Source: Zygnema cylindricum (Eukaryota; Streptophyta; Zygnematophyceae; Zygnematales; Zygnemataceae). Taken from it: DNA of 64,000 nucleotides. Numbering within the stretch: the stretch's first letter is position 1; each line of letters starts with the position of its first letter. The stretch covers positions 178,859-242,858 of the forward strand of contig JBBHKE010002191.1 in assembly GCA_037447655.1 (NCBI GenBank). The letters run 5' to 3'. Below the pieces are notes generated by a model. It saw nothing but the letters and a program-made list of their open reading frames with translations, was not told the origin of the DNA and made no database searches. Of the stretch, positions 1 through 11,700 are shown piece by piece. The translations under genes and the position numbers were made by a program.

Positions 1-88
1 GGATGAAGGTTTATTATACCCTAATAATAAATAATAATAATAAATAATACTAATAAATAATAATAATAACAATAATAATAAATAATAA

Positions 89-560
89 TTAAAAACCATA
101 AAAAACATTATCGTCATCATCATTATCATCACCAAAATCATCATCACCAGAATCACCATTATCATCATCAGCATTGTCATCCTCGTCGTCATTGTCATCA
201 TCCTCATTATCGGCGTCATCGTCATCATCATCATTCATCATCTTCATGTGGTCTTCGGTGGTCGTGTAGTCACGAGCGGTGATCTCGTCATGGGTGGTCG
301 TGGTGTCATGATAGGTCGTATCGTCATGAGAGGTCATGTCCGTCATGAGGTGTTGTGTCGTCATGTTTGGTCATGTGGTCATGAGTTGTTGTCTTCATTG
401 TTACGCGTCGTCACCATGCATCATGGTCATGCATCGTCTTGCATCATCTTGCATCATCATCGTACATCATCCTCATATATCCTTATGCATCCTTATGCAT
501 CCTCATGCATCCTCATGCATCTCATGCTTCTCTTGCATCATTTTGTATCATCAACATGCG
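89..560. repeat. CAT/ATC-rich low-complexity DNA
   Basis: Dense runs of CAT, ATC and TCATG units fill this stretch, preceded at 1-90 by AAT-type triplets. The open frames here read as poly-Asp/Glu on one strand and Met/His/Ser-rich on the other, which is what a trinucleotide repeat produces. I see no gene. Confidence 0.8.
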
Positions 561-654
561 TCACCATCATCATTATTCCCCTTATCTGTTTCTCTTTTGC
601 ATTTTTTTTAACCTCTTTCCCTCTCTTCTACTCTAATAATAGAAATCATTATAA

Positions 655-657
<3 letters not shown>

Positions 658-703
<46 letters not shown>

Positions 704-770
704 GGAAGGAGGGAGAGAGAAAGAGCGAATGGGAGGGAGAGAGAAAGGATGAAAGAAAAAATATTGAAGA
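658..770. repeat. GA microsatellite
   Basis: An almost perfect (GA)n run of about 40 bases at 660-700 is followed by degenerate GGGAGAGA sequence. It is simple-sequence DNA with no coding evidence. Confidence 0.9.
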
Positions 771-873
771 TGAAGGATGAGGATAAAGGATGAGGATTGA
801 AGATGAAGATTGAAGATGGAAGGATGATTTTTCCAATCCTGTTTATTATGGTCGATTTTCAAAAAAGAGACTA

Positions 874-1374
874 CACCGCGAATCGTAATTAGAGTAATGA
901 AAAATTTAGAGTACAAAAACAAAAAAAAAAAAATAGAGTAATGAACGCTAATTTATGTGATAGAGCTGTTTCAACTATGAAGTTTACTCTAATTTATTTA
1001 AGTACTCTAATTTGGCATGCTAATATCCTCTACTGTAAATAAGGTATTCGTACAGAATTTGGCAAAACGTACAGTTTATCGTCACTATGACGTTTGCACT
1101 ACGTCGTTTGTTAAAACGCAGTTACATGATAACGACCTGTATTAAATCATTATTTGTACTTTTTTACTTAATAAAGTACAATTTTGCACGGTCGGAAGTC
1201 GTTAGTACTCCACACTATTTAAAACGAACCTATATTAGAATTATAAACGCTAATTAAACTTTACCTTAAATAGAATAATAAAAAAATTAGAATCATTTAC
1301 TCTATTTCATGCGATAGAGTCGAAATTTCGAGCGATCGAATTAGAGTAATTTACTCTAATTACGATTCGCGTTG
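874..1374. mobile_element. Mariner-like MITE, 501-bp long form
   Basis: The left end reads CACCGCGAATCGTAATTAG and the right end is its near-perfect inverted copy (…CTAATTACGATTCGCGTTG). TA dinucleotides flank both ends (872-873 and 1375-1376), as for TA target duplications of the Tc1/mariner superfamily. There is no transposase frame inside. A second 501-bp copy lies at 45817-46317 in the opposite orientation; for example both carry a TTTTGCACGGTC-type block next to AATAAAGTACAA. Confidence 0.85.
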
Positions 1375-1525
1375 TACTCTGTGGCATATCTAACTTTTGA
1401 TATGATGATGAAACAACCCAACCAATGACTTCTTTATACTCCAACTATGGTTTTCGTAAGAGGACTACTAGTATGTCACCTAACTTAAAAACCCTAGAAA
1501 TCCTTACTTTAGTTTCAAAAGCCTA

Positions 1526-1723
1526 CACTGCCCATCGCTATTAGATTTTCAATCACTCTAATTTGAGTTAGTGTTTTTTCTACCCAACATCATACATTAG
1601 TGTAATTAGCATTATTTAATTGAATGAGCCAAAATAAGCCACATTGAAAAACGTAATTTAGTGTAGTTTATTTCTGTAAGGTTTTAACGTTGATATCTTA
1701 CTAACTCAAATAGACATGTAGTG
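1526..1723. mobile_element. MITE, 198 bp, CACTGCCCATCGC subfamily
   Basis: It begins CACTGCCCATCGCTATTAGA after a TA and ends with a degenerate inverted copy (…CAAATAGACATGTAGTG) followed by TA. Length and ends match the related elements at 59013-59209 and 59941-60118. The right end has several mismatches, so this is an older copy. Confidence 0.7.
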
Positions 1724-1953
1724 TACTGGAATGTTATGTGACTAAAAGACCCTAACAAACCCTGTTTTTATTTTCCTTAGAGGACTGCTCGTATGTCTCA
1801 TAACTTGAAAGGAAAATCATTCTCATTTACATCTAAATTTTAGAATCGTTCCAACATTCAAAATAGTCCATGTAACAATCGTGGTTTACACTGATTTTTC
1901 CTTTTGTGAATTGGTGTGTAACAGGAGCTTGCAAATGAGTTAATTATTATTTA

Positions 1954-2205
1954 TTGTTGAGTATGGAGGCGACACTTAAAGATCTTGAAATAGTAGGTTC
2001 GGTTTTGAGAGCTTGGACATGGATTGTAAGACTACTTGGACGGAAGCTTGTGGAGAAGAGCATAGATGGACAGCTTATGGTTAATTGTCTTCTCAAAATA
2101 CCAGAATCGACCTTTTTATCGCCTAACCAACTAGTTCGTATAGCCACACAGTTGAGGTATATGATGTCTTATGTTGTCATGTGTCGTATGAACTTTTTTT
2201 GTTAA
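1954..2205 (+). other. Unassigned open frame, possible isolated exon
   Basis: An 83-codon frame begins near TTGAGTATGGAGGCG. Its non-repetitive part contains LRAWTWIVRLLGRKLVEK and a stretch reading KIPESTFLSPNQLVRIATQL, followed at 2156-2161 by a plausible donor (GAG|GTATATG). I do not recognise the family. Amino-acid composition is ordinary, unlike the repeat-derived frames nearby. It could be a lone exon of a gene whose other exons I cannot see, or a chance frame. Confidence 0.2.
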
Positions 2206-2439
2206 TCTAGAGCTATTTGGAAATTTCTTAATTTTGAGAGTTCACTCATTGATGACATGGCAAGGACCAAACCCGGTCAGGTTTTAACAAATTAAAATAA
2301 AAACTAAACTCAATTATTATGAAGTTTTGGAGAAGATCGATTATTTGTTATATTGCTTCGTATGCAAGCTTTGTTGTGCAAATTCGATGGGTGTTACTTT
2401 GAAAGTAGTCAATCTTGAAGGCATGTTGATTTATAATGG

Positions 2440-3430
2440 ATTCATACCTTGCCAGATGATGATGAAGATGAAGACGATTGAAGACGAAAAGGATTGATGA
2501 CGATGATTGAAGACGAGGGTTGAAGACGAAGATTGACGACGAAGACAACAGATTGAAGACGAAGACGAAGACTGAAAACGAAGACCGAAGACGAAGATTG
2601 AAGACGAGATGAAAATGAAGATGAAGACGAAGACGAAGAATTGACGACGAAGATGAAGACGAAGACTGAAAACGAAGACTGAATACGAAGATTGAAGACG
2701 AAGATGAAGACTTAGATGAAGACGAAGACGAAGACGAAGACTGAAGACAAAAACTAAAACGAAGACTGAAGACTTAGACTGACGACGGAGATTCAAGACA
2801 AAGATGAAGATTGAAGATTGAAGATGATGATGAAGATTGAAGGTGAAGCTTGAGCTTGAAGCATAAGGAAGAAGGATGAAGATGAAGATGAAGGATGAAG
2901 ATTGAAGCATGAAATTGAAGGATGAAGATTGAAGGTGAAGATTGAAGGTGAAAATTGAAAGGTGAAGAATGAAGGTGAAGAATGGAAGGTGAAGAATGAA
3001 GTCCAAGAATGAAGATCGAAGATGAGATGGAAGATGAAGGATGAGGATGAGGATGAAGGATGAGGATTGGTGAAAATTGAAAATGAGGGATGAAGTTGAA
3101 GGGTGAAGTTGAAGGATGAAGATGAAGGATGAAGATTGAAGGTGAGGAATGAAAGTGGAGAATGAAGTTGAAGGTGAAGATCGAACTGAAGATTGGACAT
3201 GAAGGACGAGGATGAAGGATGAAGGATGAGGATTGAAGATGAAGGTTGAAGTCGGAAGGATGAAGTTGAAAGGTGAATTTGAAGGATAAAGATTGAAAGT
3301 GAAGTTTACGATTGAGATGAAGAGAGAAGAGTAGAAGCTCCTATAGATGATGGTAGAGTAGATGATGATGTAGATGACGGTAGAGTAGATGATGATGTAG
3401 AAGTCGGTAGAGTAGATGATGATGAACAAG
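2440..3430. repeat. GAAGAT/GAAGAC purine-rich satellite-like block
   Basis: About 1 kb of repeated GAAGAT, GAAGAC and GAAGGATGA units, nearly all purine on the plus strand. Its minus-strand translation is Ser/Phe-rich and read open for 332 codons only because of the repeat. It ends with short tandem copies of GTAGATGATGATGTAGA at 3345-3425. Confidence 0.9.
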
Positions 3431-3484
3431 CCTTACAAGCCTTATGAGCCACATAAGCCACAGAAGCCTTACAAGCCTCACAAG

Positions 3485-4290
3485 CCTGTCATTTGTGTTG
3501 TCTTTTTGTGAGTTTTGCCTTTTGTGTGCTTTGATTCTTGTGTTTTGTCTTTTGTGTGATTTGCCTTGTTTGCTTTGTCTATTGTGAGTTTTGCTTTATG
3601 TGTTGTCTTTTGAGTATTTTGTCTTTTGTGTAGTCTTTTTTTAAATTGTCTTTTCTTGTATTTTGTCTTTCTTGTATATTCTTTTGTTTTTTGTCTCTTG
3701 TGTAATATGTCTTTTCTGTTTTTTGTCAATTGTTTATTTTGTCTTTTGTTTAGTCTTTTATGTGATGTCTTTTCTCTGTTTTGTAATTTTTGTGTTTTGT
3801 CTTTATGTCCTTTTATGTATTGTCTTTTGTGTAGAGTATTTTATAGTGTTTTGTCTGTTCTCTAGACTTGTGTTTTTTGTCTTTTGTTTATATTCTTTTT
3901 TGGATTTTGTCTTTTGTATTTCTTTGTCTTTTCTGCATTTTGTCTTTAAGTAATGTCTTTCTAAATTTTGTCTTTTCTATACTTTGTCTTTTGTATATTT
4001 TCACTTTTTGTCCTTTTCTGTCCTTTTTTTATTTTGTCCTTTATGCATTTTGTCTTTTGTATATTGTTGGGTATTTTGTTGTGTATTTTGTCTTTTGTGT
4101 AGTCCTTTGTGTATTTTGTCCTTTGTCTTTTGTGTGTTTTGTCGTTTATGCCGTCTTTTTAGTATTTTGTCTTGGTGTTTTGTCCAGTTGGTCTATTTAA
4201 CTTGTGTTTTTTTTGTATTGTCTTTTGTGTATTTTGTCTTTTGTGTTTTGTCTTGTGTATTGTCTCTTATGTATTTTGTCTTTTTGTATT
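3485..4290. repeat. TTTTGTCTTTTGTG-type minisatellite
   Basis: About 800 bp of degenerate units of roughly 17-20 bp (TTTTGTCTTTTGTGTAT and variants), pyrimidine/T-rich on the plus strand. It directly follows the purine-rich block, so strand composition flips near 3440. All open frames are repeat products (Phe/Cys/Leu-rich, or Lys/Thr/Asn-rich on the other strand). Confidence 0.9.
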
Positions 4291-4309
4291 TTTTGTATCG
4301 TGATATAAC

Positions 4310-6000
4310 TCTTTCTTTCTCTCTCTCTCGTTCTCTTTCTCTTTCTCTTTCGCGAAAATCATCAACCCCCCACCCTTCACTCGATGTTGAGAATCGCAAA
4401 TCGTCAATACGATTCTTTTTAACGCGAAAAGTATTTGACCAATGGTGGCATGCTTTGTCTCTACAAGGTAGTGTCTCTACAAGGCAGTTGGACACTTCTA
4501 GGTGCCTTTTTTTAGATGCTTTCCGAATGATTAATTTATGTTGTTTTCACAGATTTAGCCACGCAATTGTTTTAAGGGAAAGACATAGTCAATGCAATTT
4601 ATGTGCATTAGATCCGTTGTCCTTTAACCATAGCATACAGCGTAGTTCTAATTTAAATTGAAGCCTCTTGCATTTCGCCTACGACATATTACACGATATC
4701 TATTTTACAAAAGATGAGAAACATATAATAGGCCAAAGCTCTAGTTCCCTCTCCAGCCTTCAGTGACTACGACAAGTGTGGGGGCTTGGAGAAGGGAGTC
4801 AGAGGCAGACTGCCTCTACCCTTTTCTATCTAATAAAGACCTAGAAAATACCCAAATATCAACATCGTCAATAGTTCACGAATGTTGACCGGTAAAATTA
4901 GACTGCTGATTAGTACAAATATTATGGTTTTGCAACGATTGCAAAAATTCAGCAATCAAACTTTGGATTGCAATGCGTTATTTTAAAACTTGATGACAAT
5001 TGTGTTTTTTGGAACCATATTGCCTTTTATTTGCAAATCCCGATTGTATGTGTTTTTCGACAACGGATCTCAAAGGTTAATAGTTATAAATTGCACATGT
5101 ACCACATAATGATGTTAGGATGTTAACATTTTCACATTGGAGCATCAAACTTTAGCTATTTCAAAACACAGCGTAAAAAAAAAAAAATCGTACTCAAAGC
5201 TGTTTGTTTTAATACCTCGGATATATTGCATTTTTTAATATGAAATTACTGAAAGATTGATGTAATTTTTTTTTTTTAAGTGTGTCGTCATAGAACTCAA
5301 ACACATAACGTGACATTTTATAACGCAAATACCCACTTATCGTTGCAATTGGCGCCTCCCTCTCTGCCTCCCTCTCTCCCACTCTCCCCGTACCTAATGT
5401 AACGTTTTACAATGGAAACACCCACCCGTTGATGGAACAAACCCCCCTCTTCCCCCCTCGCCTCTCTCCTCATTCCCTCCCTCTCTCTCACTCGCCCTCT
5501 CGGCCCCTCTCCATGTCGTCCCTTCTCCCCACTACCTCTCCCTCTCTCACCCTCGATCTCTTATTCCCACCTCTCTCCCTCTCTCCTTCTATCCCCCTCT
5601 CCACAGACAAAAACTAACTAACTAACCACCAAGTTGCAACAAACAACAGTCAACCAACCTTAGGCAACCGAAAACAAGGATGTGCATTCATTTTATTTTG
5701 GGATAAATATTGCTATCAAGAAGAATTTGTATTACCCAAAAAGACTAACAAAAAACAAAGACTATTATCTTATTGTTACAATCCAATTTGCTAAAACCGT
5801 TGAGATGGCTTTAAAAATGTACAATCCACCATTTATTCCACTCTATTTTGGTTCTCTTCACACAACTTCATTGATTAGCCACATACAAATTTTTTAATGT
5901 ACAATTGCATCATTAGAAAATTATTTTTCAAAGGAATATCTCCCGGAATAGCCTCACAGATTCCAGGCGTCTTCCGTTTTTTAGTGATCAGTTTCTATAC
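4310..6000. other. Gene-free stretch with CT tracts
   Basis: CTCTTT tracts at 4311-4350 and CT/CCCTCTC tracts at 5355-5600 flank AT-rich unique sequence. I found no frame with recognisable domain content, and no splice-compatible series of frames. Confidence 0.6.
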
Positions 6001-6173
6001 AGTTCACTTCCAGGTCAGGTTTCCCCCGTCAGCTTGTCATCCACCCGATATTCGAGCCGATTTTAATCAGCCATCGCCGTCATTCGTCAGTCGGCCGCGT
6101 GCTTCAAACTTGCCGGTAACAAATATTCCCTGGAAACCGTACCGTACTTTGTTAGGCAACACAATTCAAGCCA

Positions 6174-6413
6174 TTGGCGGCGCTTCGTTTGGTCTCTTTG
6201 TCCCACACGTGCGAAAATAGCTACCCGTCATCTTCTTGTGCTGCCAACGCGACCGTTTCTGTTTCTCCTTCGTTTTTACCACTTTTACGGAACCATTCGA
6301 AACTGTTTCCCAGGTGTTCTCTGCTCGCATTTGTTTCAAAGAGCTCGATATCTCCTGCTGGAACCAAATCGAAGGGTTTAAGGTTTAGGTTTATCAAAGG
6401 TATTTTACCATGA
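6174..6413 (+). other. Possible transit-peptide-like frame; no gene proven
   Basis: The frame is rich in Ser, Ala and Leu with few acidic residues, as in plastid transit peptides, and ends by a possible donor (AAAG|GTATTT). It lacks an ATG: the frame opens with TTG at 6174. The region 6000-6400 is richer in CpG than its surroundings, and telomere-like TTTAGG words follow at 6380-6395. No downstream exon was found, so it may be promoter-proximal DNA of an unseen gene or nothing. Confidence 0.15.
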
Positions 6414-6992
6414 GATAGAAGAGTCCTTCGTTAGCTCTGTCGTACGGAATATTAGAAGGGAATAACGGGATTATAGTGGTCAAATTTTTGACTTTAAGTC
6501 GTGACAAAGGGCTCTTCGATGCAATGGCGAAATTCCCTAAGGCGAACAAAGGATAGGTTTAGGTTTGTCAAGGTGACACAATACATGGGATAAGTTGAGG
6601 TTTATAAAGGTGTACCGAAAGAAAGTTTTAGGTTTGTTAAGATGTTATACAAGCTTCGGAAGTCCGAAAACTTGTTTTCCATTCTTGAGTGTTTCCTTTA
6701 TATATTTCAAAGCCTCTTAATTATGTTTGCCGTCGTGAAACAACACTTCAAAAATAAACAGTCAAATTTAATAACACCAAAGGGGTAATAAGTGTTGGTT
6801 TACACTTTCTGGTTCAAAGTCGACATTGGCTCCTTCTACATCAATTTAGGGAAGGAAGGGCAGGAGAGACCGGAGAGGAGGGACGGACGATTGTCTTCAT
6901 TTCAAAGACTTTCTAGTTTACAATTTCGTTGATTTCCACTGTAATGAATGTACAGTGTAGCTCTATATCAACAAAGAGAAAATTGGCGATTC

Positions 6993-7130
6993 AAGAAAAT
7001 TTTGTAAACCTTCATGCCACTTATGTTGAAGGACAACATTATTAAGGACAACTCTATTATTGTCCTCACATCCAGTTTTGTTTCTTTGAATAAAGACAGC
7101 CTCTCCTCCGTACTGCCTTGGTCCAAAAAC
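6993..7130 (-). pseudogene. Carotenoid cleavage dioxygenase-like fragment
   Basis: The minus-strand frame contains FGPRQYGGEAVFIQRN, then GCEDNNRVVLNNVVLQ. Carotenoid cleavage dioxygenases and the related RPE65/lignostilbene oxygenases carry a comparable C-terminal stretch (YGGE-x-VFVPR … EDDG-x-VL). Here the usual EDDG reads EDNN, and I found no flanking exon with the family's iron-binding histidines. It is most likely a stray or decayed exon. The family call rests on one short motif seen by eye. Confidence 0.4.
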
Positions 7131-7633
7131 ATGAGCCTGAGTTGTATTGGAATGTGAATGATTCAATAAAACATCAAACATTGGACCGGATATGCCTACA
7201 CACAAGTCAAGCAATTGATGCATCAAAAGGTGAATAAAATCCATTAGGTCATCTACTAAAAACAGTTCTAAACCATTACAAATTTATACCGTTGCTCATC
7301 CTCAAGATGGAATGTGACTCGTGGGTATATCGACACACCTCAGAAATATACAACATTGAAACTAAAAATTTCGCCACTTGAGGCCCCCAGAAGAGGGCTA
7401 CAAAAATACCAGTTACTTTTTCCATGGAGATCCCAGGGCCCGGTTGAATAGTGAAGCAATAAAAATACCCATATCGATTTTAGCGTCCAAGGTAATTCAT
7501 GTTGATAGCCGGGAACTCAGAGCAAACCCGGAAAATGGTACATTGGACATAAACTTAACTTTTTATGTTTTCCCTCTCATAGTTTGGCACATTCTTTTGC
7601 AACAACTCGCAACAATTATTATTGAACAATTTT

Positions 7634-7850
7634 ATAGAGGGAGGGAGGGAGGGAGGGGGAGGGGGAGGGAGGGGTGAGGGGAGGGAGGGAGGTGAGGGAG
7701 GGAGAGGGAGGAGGGAGAGGGAGAGGAGAGGGAGGGAGAGGAGAGTGAGAGGGAGAGGGAGAGGGAGAGAGGAGAGGGAGAGGAGGGAGATGGAGGGGAG
7801 AGGAGGAGGGAGGGAGGAGGGAGGAGGGGTGGGGAAGAGAATGGAATGGA
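7634..7850. repeat. GGGAGGGA purine tract
   Basis: About 215 bp of GGGAGGGAGA-type purine repeats on the plus strand, followed by GGAATGGAAT repeats to 7870. A matching CT-rich tract lies at 7955-8006. Frames of 96-101 codons on both strands are products of the repeat. Confidence 0.9.
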
Positions 7851-8747
7851 ACAATGGAATGGAATGGAAGAAATGGAATTATCAATCTGTGGGCAATATT
7901 ACAGCACAAACCACTGTAGGGACATGAACAGAATGTGTCCTAAACCTACAGATCCTCCCCCTTGTCCTCTCCCTCTTCCTCTCCCTTTTCCCCTCTCCCT
8001 CTCCCTCAAATAACAATCACAGTTTTCACCAATGACTTTCTTTTGCACGAAAAAAAAATCTGACTGGAACTCTTTCCTCAAAATTATTGAATTTGACCTG
8101 CAAAATATAAATTCCACAATTGCCCAATTTCAGCAACTTTGGAAGTTGTCGATGATAACCTAATGTAATAACATAATAGAATAATTTGACTGGGATGAAG
8201 TCACCTCAATTTGACTGGGACAATGCCTTAGGTGGTCACTTCTTATGAAACACAAGGTACTGTGGACTCGAAACCAAAAAAATCTGACTTTTAAATGTCC
8301 ACATTGTACCATTTTGGCACACCGAGAACAGTGTTGACAGTACAACTACCGTACTAACCACAGTAAACATGGTATATGATATGGTGAACCATACAGCATC
8401 AACATTTCAATAGAAGTATTGAAAACATTGACATGCGATCTGTTTTTCCGTCTAGATTTATAATCTCTTTAAGTGTGTCTTCAGAATTAAGTCATTCATT
8501 GTAAAAGGAATCCTAAGTGATCATAAGATCATCCAAGAAAAAGACAACTTAAGCACAGAAAGAGACAGACTTGAGAAGAAGCTTTGAGACTTCAGACTCC
8601 AGACCATAATCTAACAAGGTTTACGAAAATGCGAAATAAAAACAAATTTTCAGTACATTTGCAATGAGGATGACTCCTAAATGGAGGCTGGAGTTCAATC
8701 CATAAGAACATGGTAAAGAGACAGATTGTCGTGAGTTTGAACTCAAC

Positions 8748-11700
8748 TCACGAAGTTAAAAACAGAAAGTTAATAGGTTGAAAAAAAAACCCACAATTCA
8801 TGAAGTCGCTGAACCCCAACTGGTTTCTTTCTCGATCGTACACCACAAGTCGGTTCCGTAAGGCGAAGTCTGCGTTTGACAACTTAAACTGACTCTCAAA
8901 TTCACAATCCATTGAATCACCTTAGCTTTTGATCAAATAGATTGTAGAGTCAATTTCGCCGCAAAACATGATGTAAACGGAACACAATAACCTAAATTGG
9001 AAAAAGATATTTAATCCCGTCCAAATAAAAAAGAACGCTTTAGACAACCCTAGCATTTGTGACAGTACTTATAATATGCTAATTTATGGGAAACTGAAGC
9101 ACCTTACAAGGTAAAAGAATTTCATGTCCCATAAAGATCAAGAAATGTTCAGAAAGTGTTGTAAATACATGCATTCACATACCTCCAAGGAGTGTGAAAG
9201 CGGATGACCCAAGAGTGACCGCAGAATCATAAACTCCCAAACAGAAAAGGGGATCCTGTGGCAGTCAAAGAGGCAGGGGAGGAGGGAAGTGGGAGGACAG
9301 CAGTGCCCAGACATAGTAACTCAAAATCAGAATTTGCAACAGATCGGTTAAATGGGACAAACGGTGTCAATTCCTGCTCCACCTCAAACAGTCATCCATG
9401 GCACCAGGGAGAGGGGGAGAGGGGGAGAGGGGGAGAAAGAGAGAGAAAGAGGGAGAGAGGGAGAGGGGCACAGAGAGAGAGAGGGGGGGGGGGGGGAGAG
9501 GCAGGGAGGGAGGAGGGAGGAGGGAGGGAAGGAAGAGGAAGGGAGGAAGGGAAGGATAGTCACATCAGGGAGGGGGAATAGGACAAGGAAAAATGAAACC
9601 AGGAAAAAAGTAGAAAACACATAAATGGATCACGATAATGGAATGGGGAGTGGCAAACAGGTAAGCAATCGAACCGTTTTAACTTCTTAACAATCAAAAA
9701 TACAGTACGCTTTTTGAAAGCATGTGTCGATGATTGCCTCCCACAAGATTTTATTTCATCGAGGCTGCATAAGAACTTTACATGGAGAGTCATTAATCTT
9801 TACTCAACGATACAAAACGGGAATAATTTCACAAGTTAAACATAAAACAGCAATTCTACTGATTTCTGGGATTTTGCCTACGACGACAGCGGAAGATTCA
9901 AAAAAAATGAAGATTAAGGTGAATACCTGGTATTTGTGAAGCATATTTGGAGGGTATTTGACACATCAGCACGGGCTATTTGATTTATCTCATCTTTAGT
10001 AAGCTGCTTGAGAGAAGTCCTTTTACTCAGGACTGAAAGCAACTGTGGAAAAAACAACAAACAACAAATACAGAAGACTCAGAGATTTAGGTTGTACCTC
10101 AACTTTAAGCACTTGTAACTGTCACCAAAACCACCGGCAAACGGATTTTGCTAGTTTTCTGAGAGACACTCAGCCAGGCTGATCAACTTCATCAGTCCAT
10201 ACACTCAACAAGAATATTGGTTTCTAAACCCAAAAATATTGGACTCTTACCTTTTTTACACAGGCAGTAAAAAAAAAAGATGAACTCTTCCTCTTTCACA
10301 ACAATGATAAGCAAAAAATGTTGGTCCTACCTCTTTCACTAAGGCTTTGTACGCCACAGAAGATAAGCTGATCGCAGTACTTCCACTATCCACTACTGCC
10401 CCCGTCTTTCCAAAGGAGGAGCTAGACAGGCTGAGATTCTGGTCTCCAACAGAAATGTCAAAGATGGATACATTGTACAATCTGCAAAGAAAAAGGACGA
10501 CATAATTCTTTGAAGCTCTCTTGCAAAAACTCTTGATAATTCAGAAAGTTTAGGCAAAACGATAAAATCAATTTGTCTAAAGAAGAGTTACTCTCAACTG
10601 CGTACTTTCCTAACCATCTCTGTATAGTTCCATTCTTCCCATAAACAGTATGCCAAACAAATTGTCTGAAGAATCTTATCAAATTCTCCTGCCATCTACA
10701 ACCACACCATGAGTCGCTATTCGCCTTAATAGCACTCATTTGGTCCCGGTTTTTTTTGCCTCTGAACATAAATATCCTTAATGATACTACTAATTTTCTT
10801 TTTTTCTTAACGCTAATTCTCTAAACGGTTCAGAATCGACCACGTCATTTGGACCAGAGATATAATTAATAACACCTAATCAGTCCTCATACTAATTATC
10901 TCTTAACGCTGATAGTGATTTCACGGTGTAGTGTTGTGAGTCGCGTCTCTGACTATCGCGATAGATCAGACAATTGATATAGTTTTTATCAACGCCAAAA
11001 GTACCTGGTATATTGAAGGGTGACTACGAAACGTCTAATGGCAACATATTTATGATAAAAACAATCAAGTGCCACACAAAATGTCGGCATAGTATGTGAA
11101 CACAGTTGTTTCAAGTCACTGGACAGTACTATAGCACGGACAAAAGTGCATGAAAAAATCAATATGACTATTCCGTCCGTATTGTCTGTAATCCTTACAA
11201 ACGCATCAAGATTTAGTACCAAAAATAAGCTTCTAGAAACTCTAACAGCTAGCAACATCGATTCAAAATCGTGATAACTCTGTCTACAATACATCAAAAC
11301 AATACACCGATTATCTGCAAGTAAGAAAAAGTACATATTGGTCAACGCTAGAAGGGCATCAATATACAACTGTATCCTGCAGTCCGGTGGGGATACCCAT
11401 TCTCACATGAAGCTCTACCCATCACGCCCCAGGCACCAACTGAAGTAGAATGTAGATCGCAGGTTGCATCTCACATGGGATCATTGCCCATAGGCACATA
11501 TTGCATGTTTGGACCTGTTACGTTGCCAAAAGTCAGTGTTCCCCTGCCCTCCTCTCCCCCGAGACAATGTGCGAACACATCATCTGAGAGCACATGGGCT
11601 GCTGACAGCTGGCGAGGCAGGGAGATAGGGCTCTTTGCAAGGCCCATGAGTCCGCCAGCTGGAGCCCGTACTGCAGATGTCGTGTTTCGTGTGTCGCATC

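Noticed and set aside
2431-3429. 332-codon minus-strand open frame
   Set aside because: It translates the GAAGAT/GAAGAC repeat (Ser/Phe/Leu low complexity) and has no domain.
3626-4661. Cys/Phe-rich membrane-like frames on the plus strand
   Set aside because: Products of the TTTTGTC minisatellite; the apparent hydrophobic protein is an artefact of T-rich DNA.
10800-10935. Sequence ending GCTGATAGTGATTTCACGGTGTA in a protease intron
   Set aside because: It resembles the right end of the short MITE, but no left end or flanking TA pair was found; too degenerate to call.
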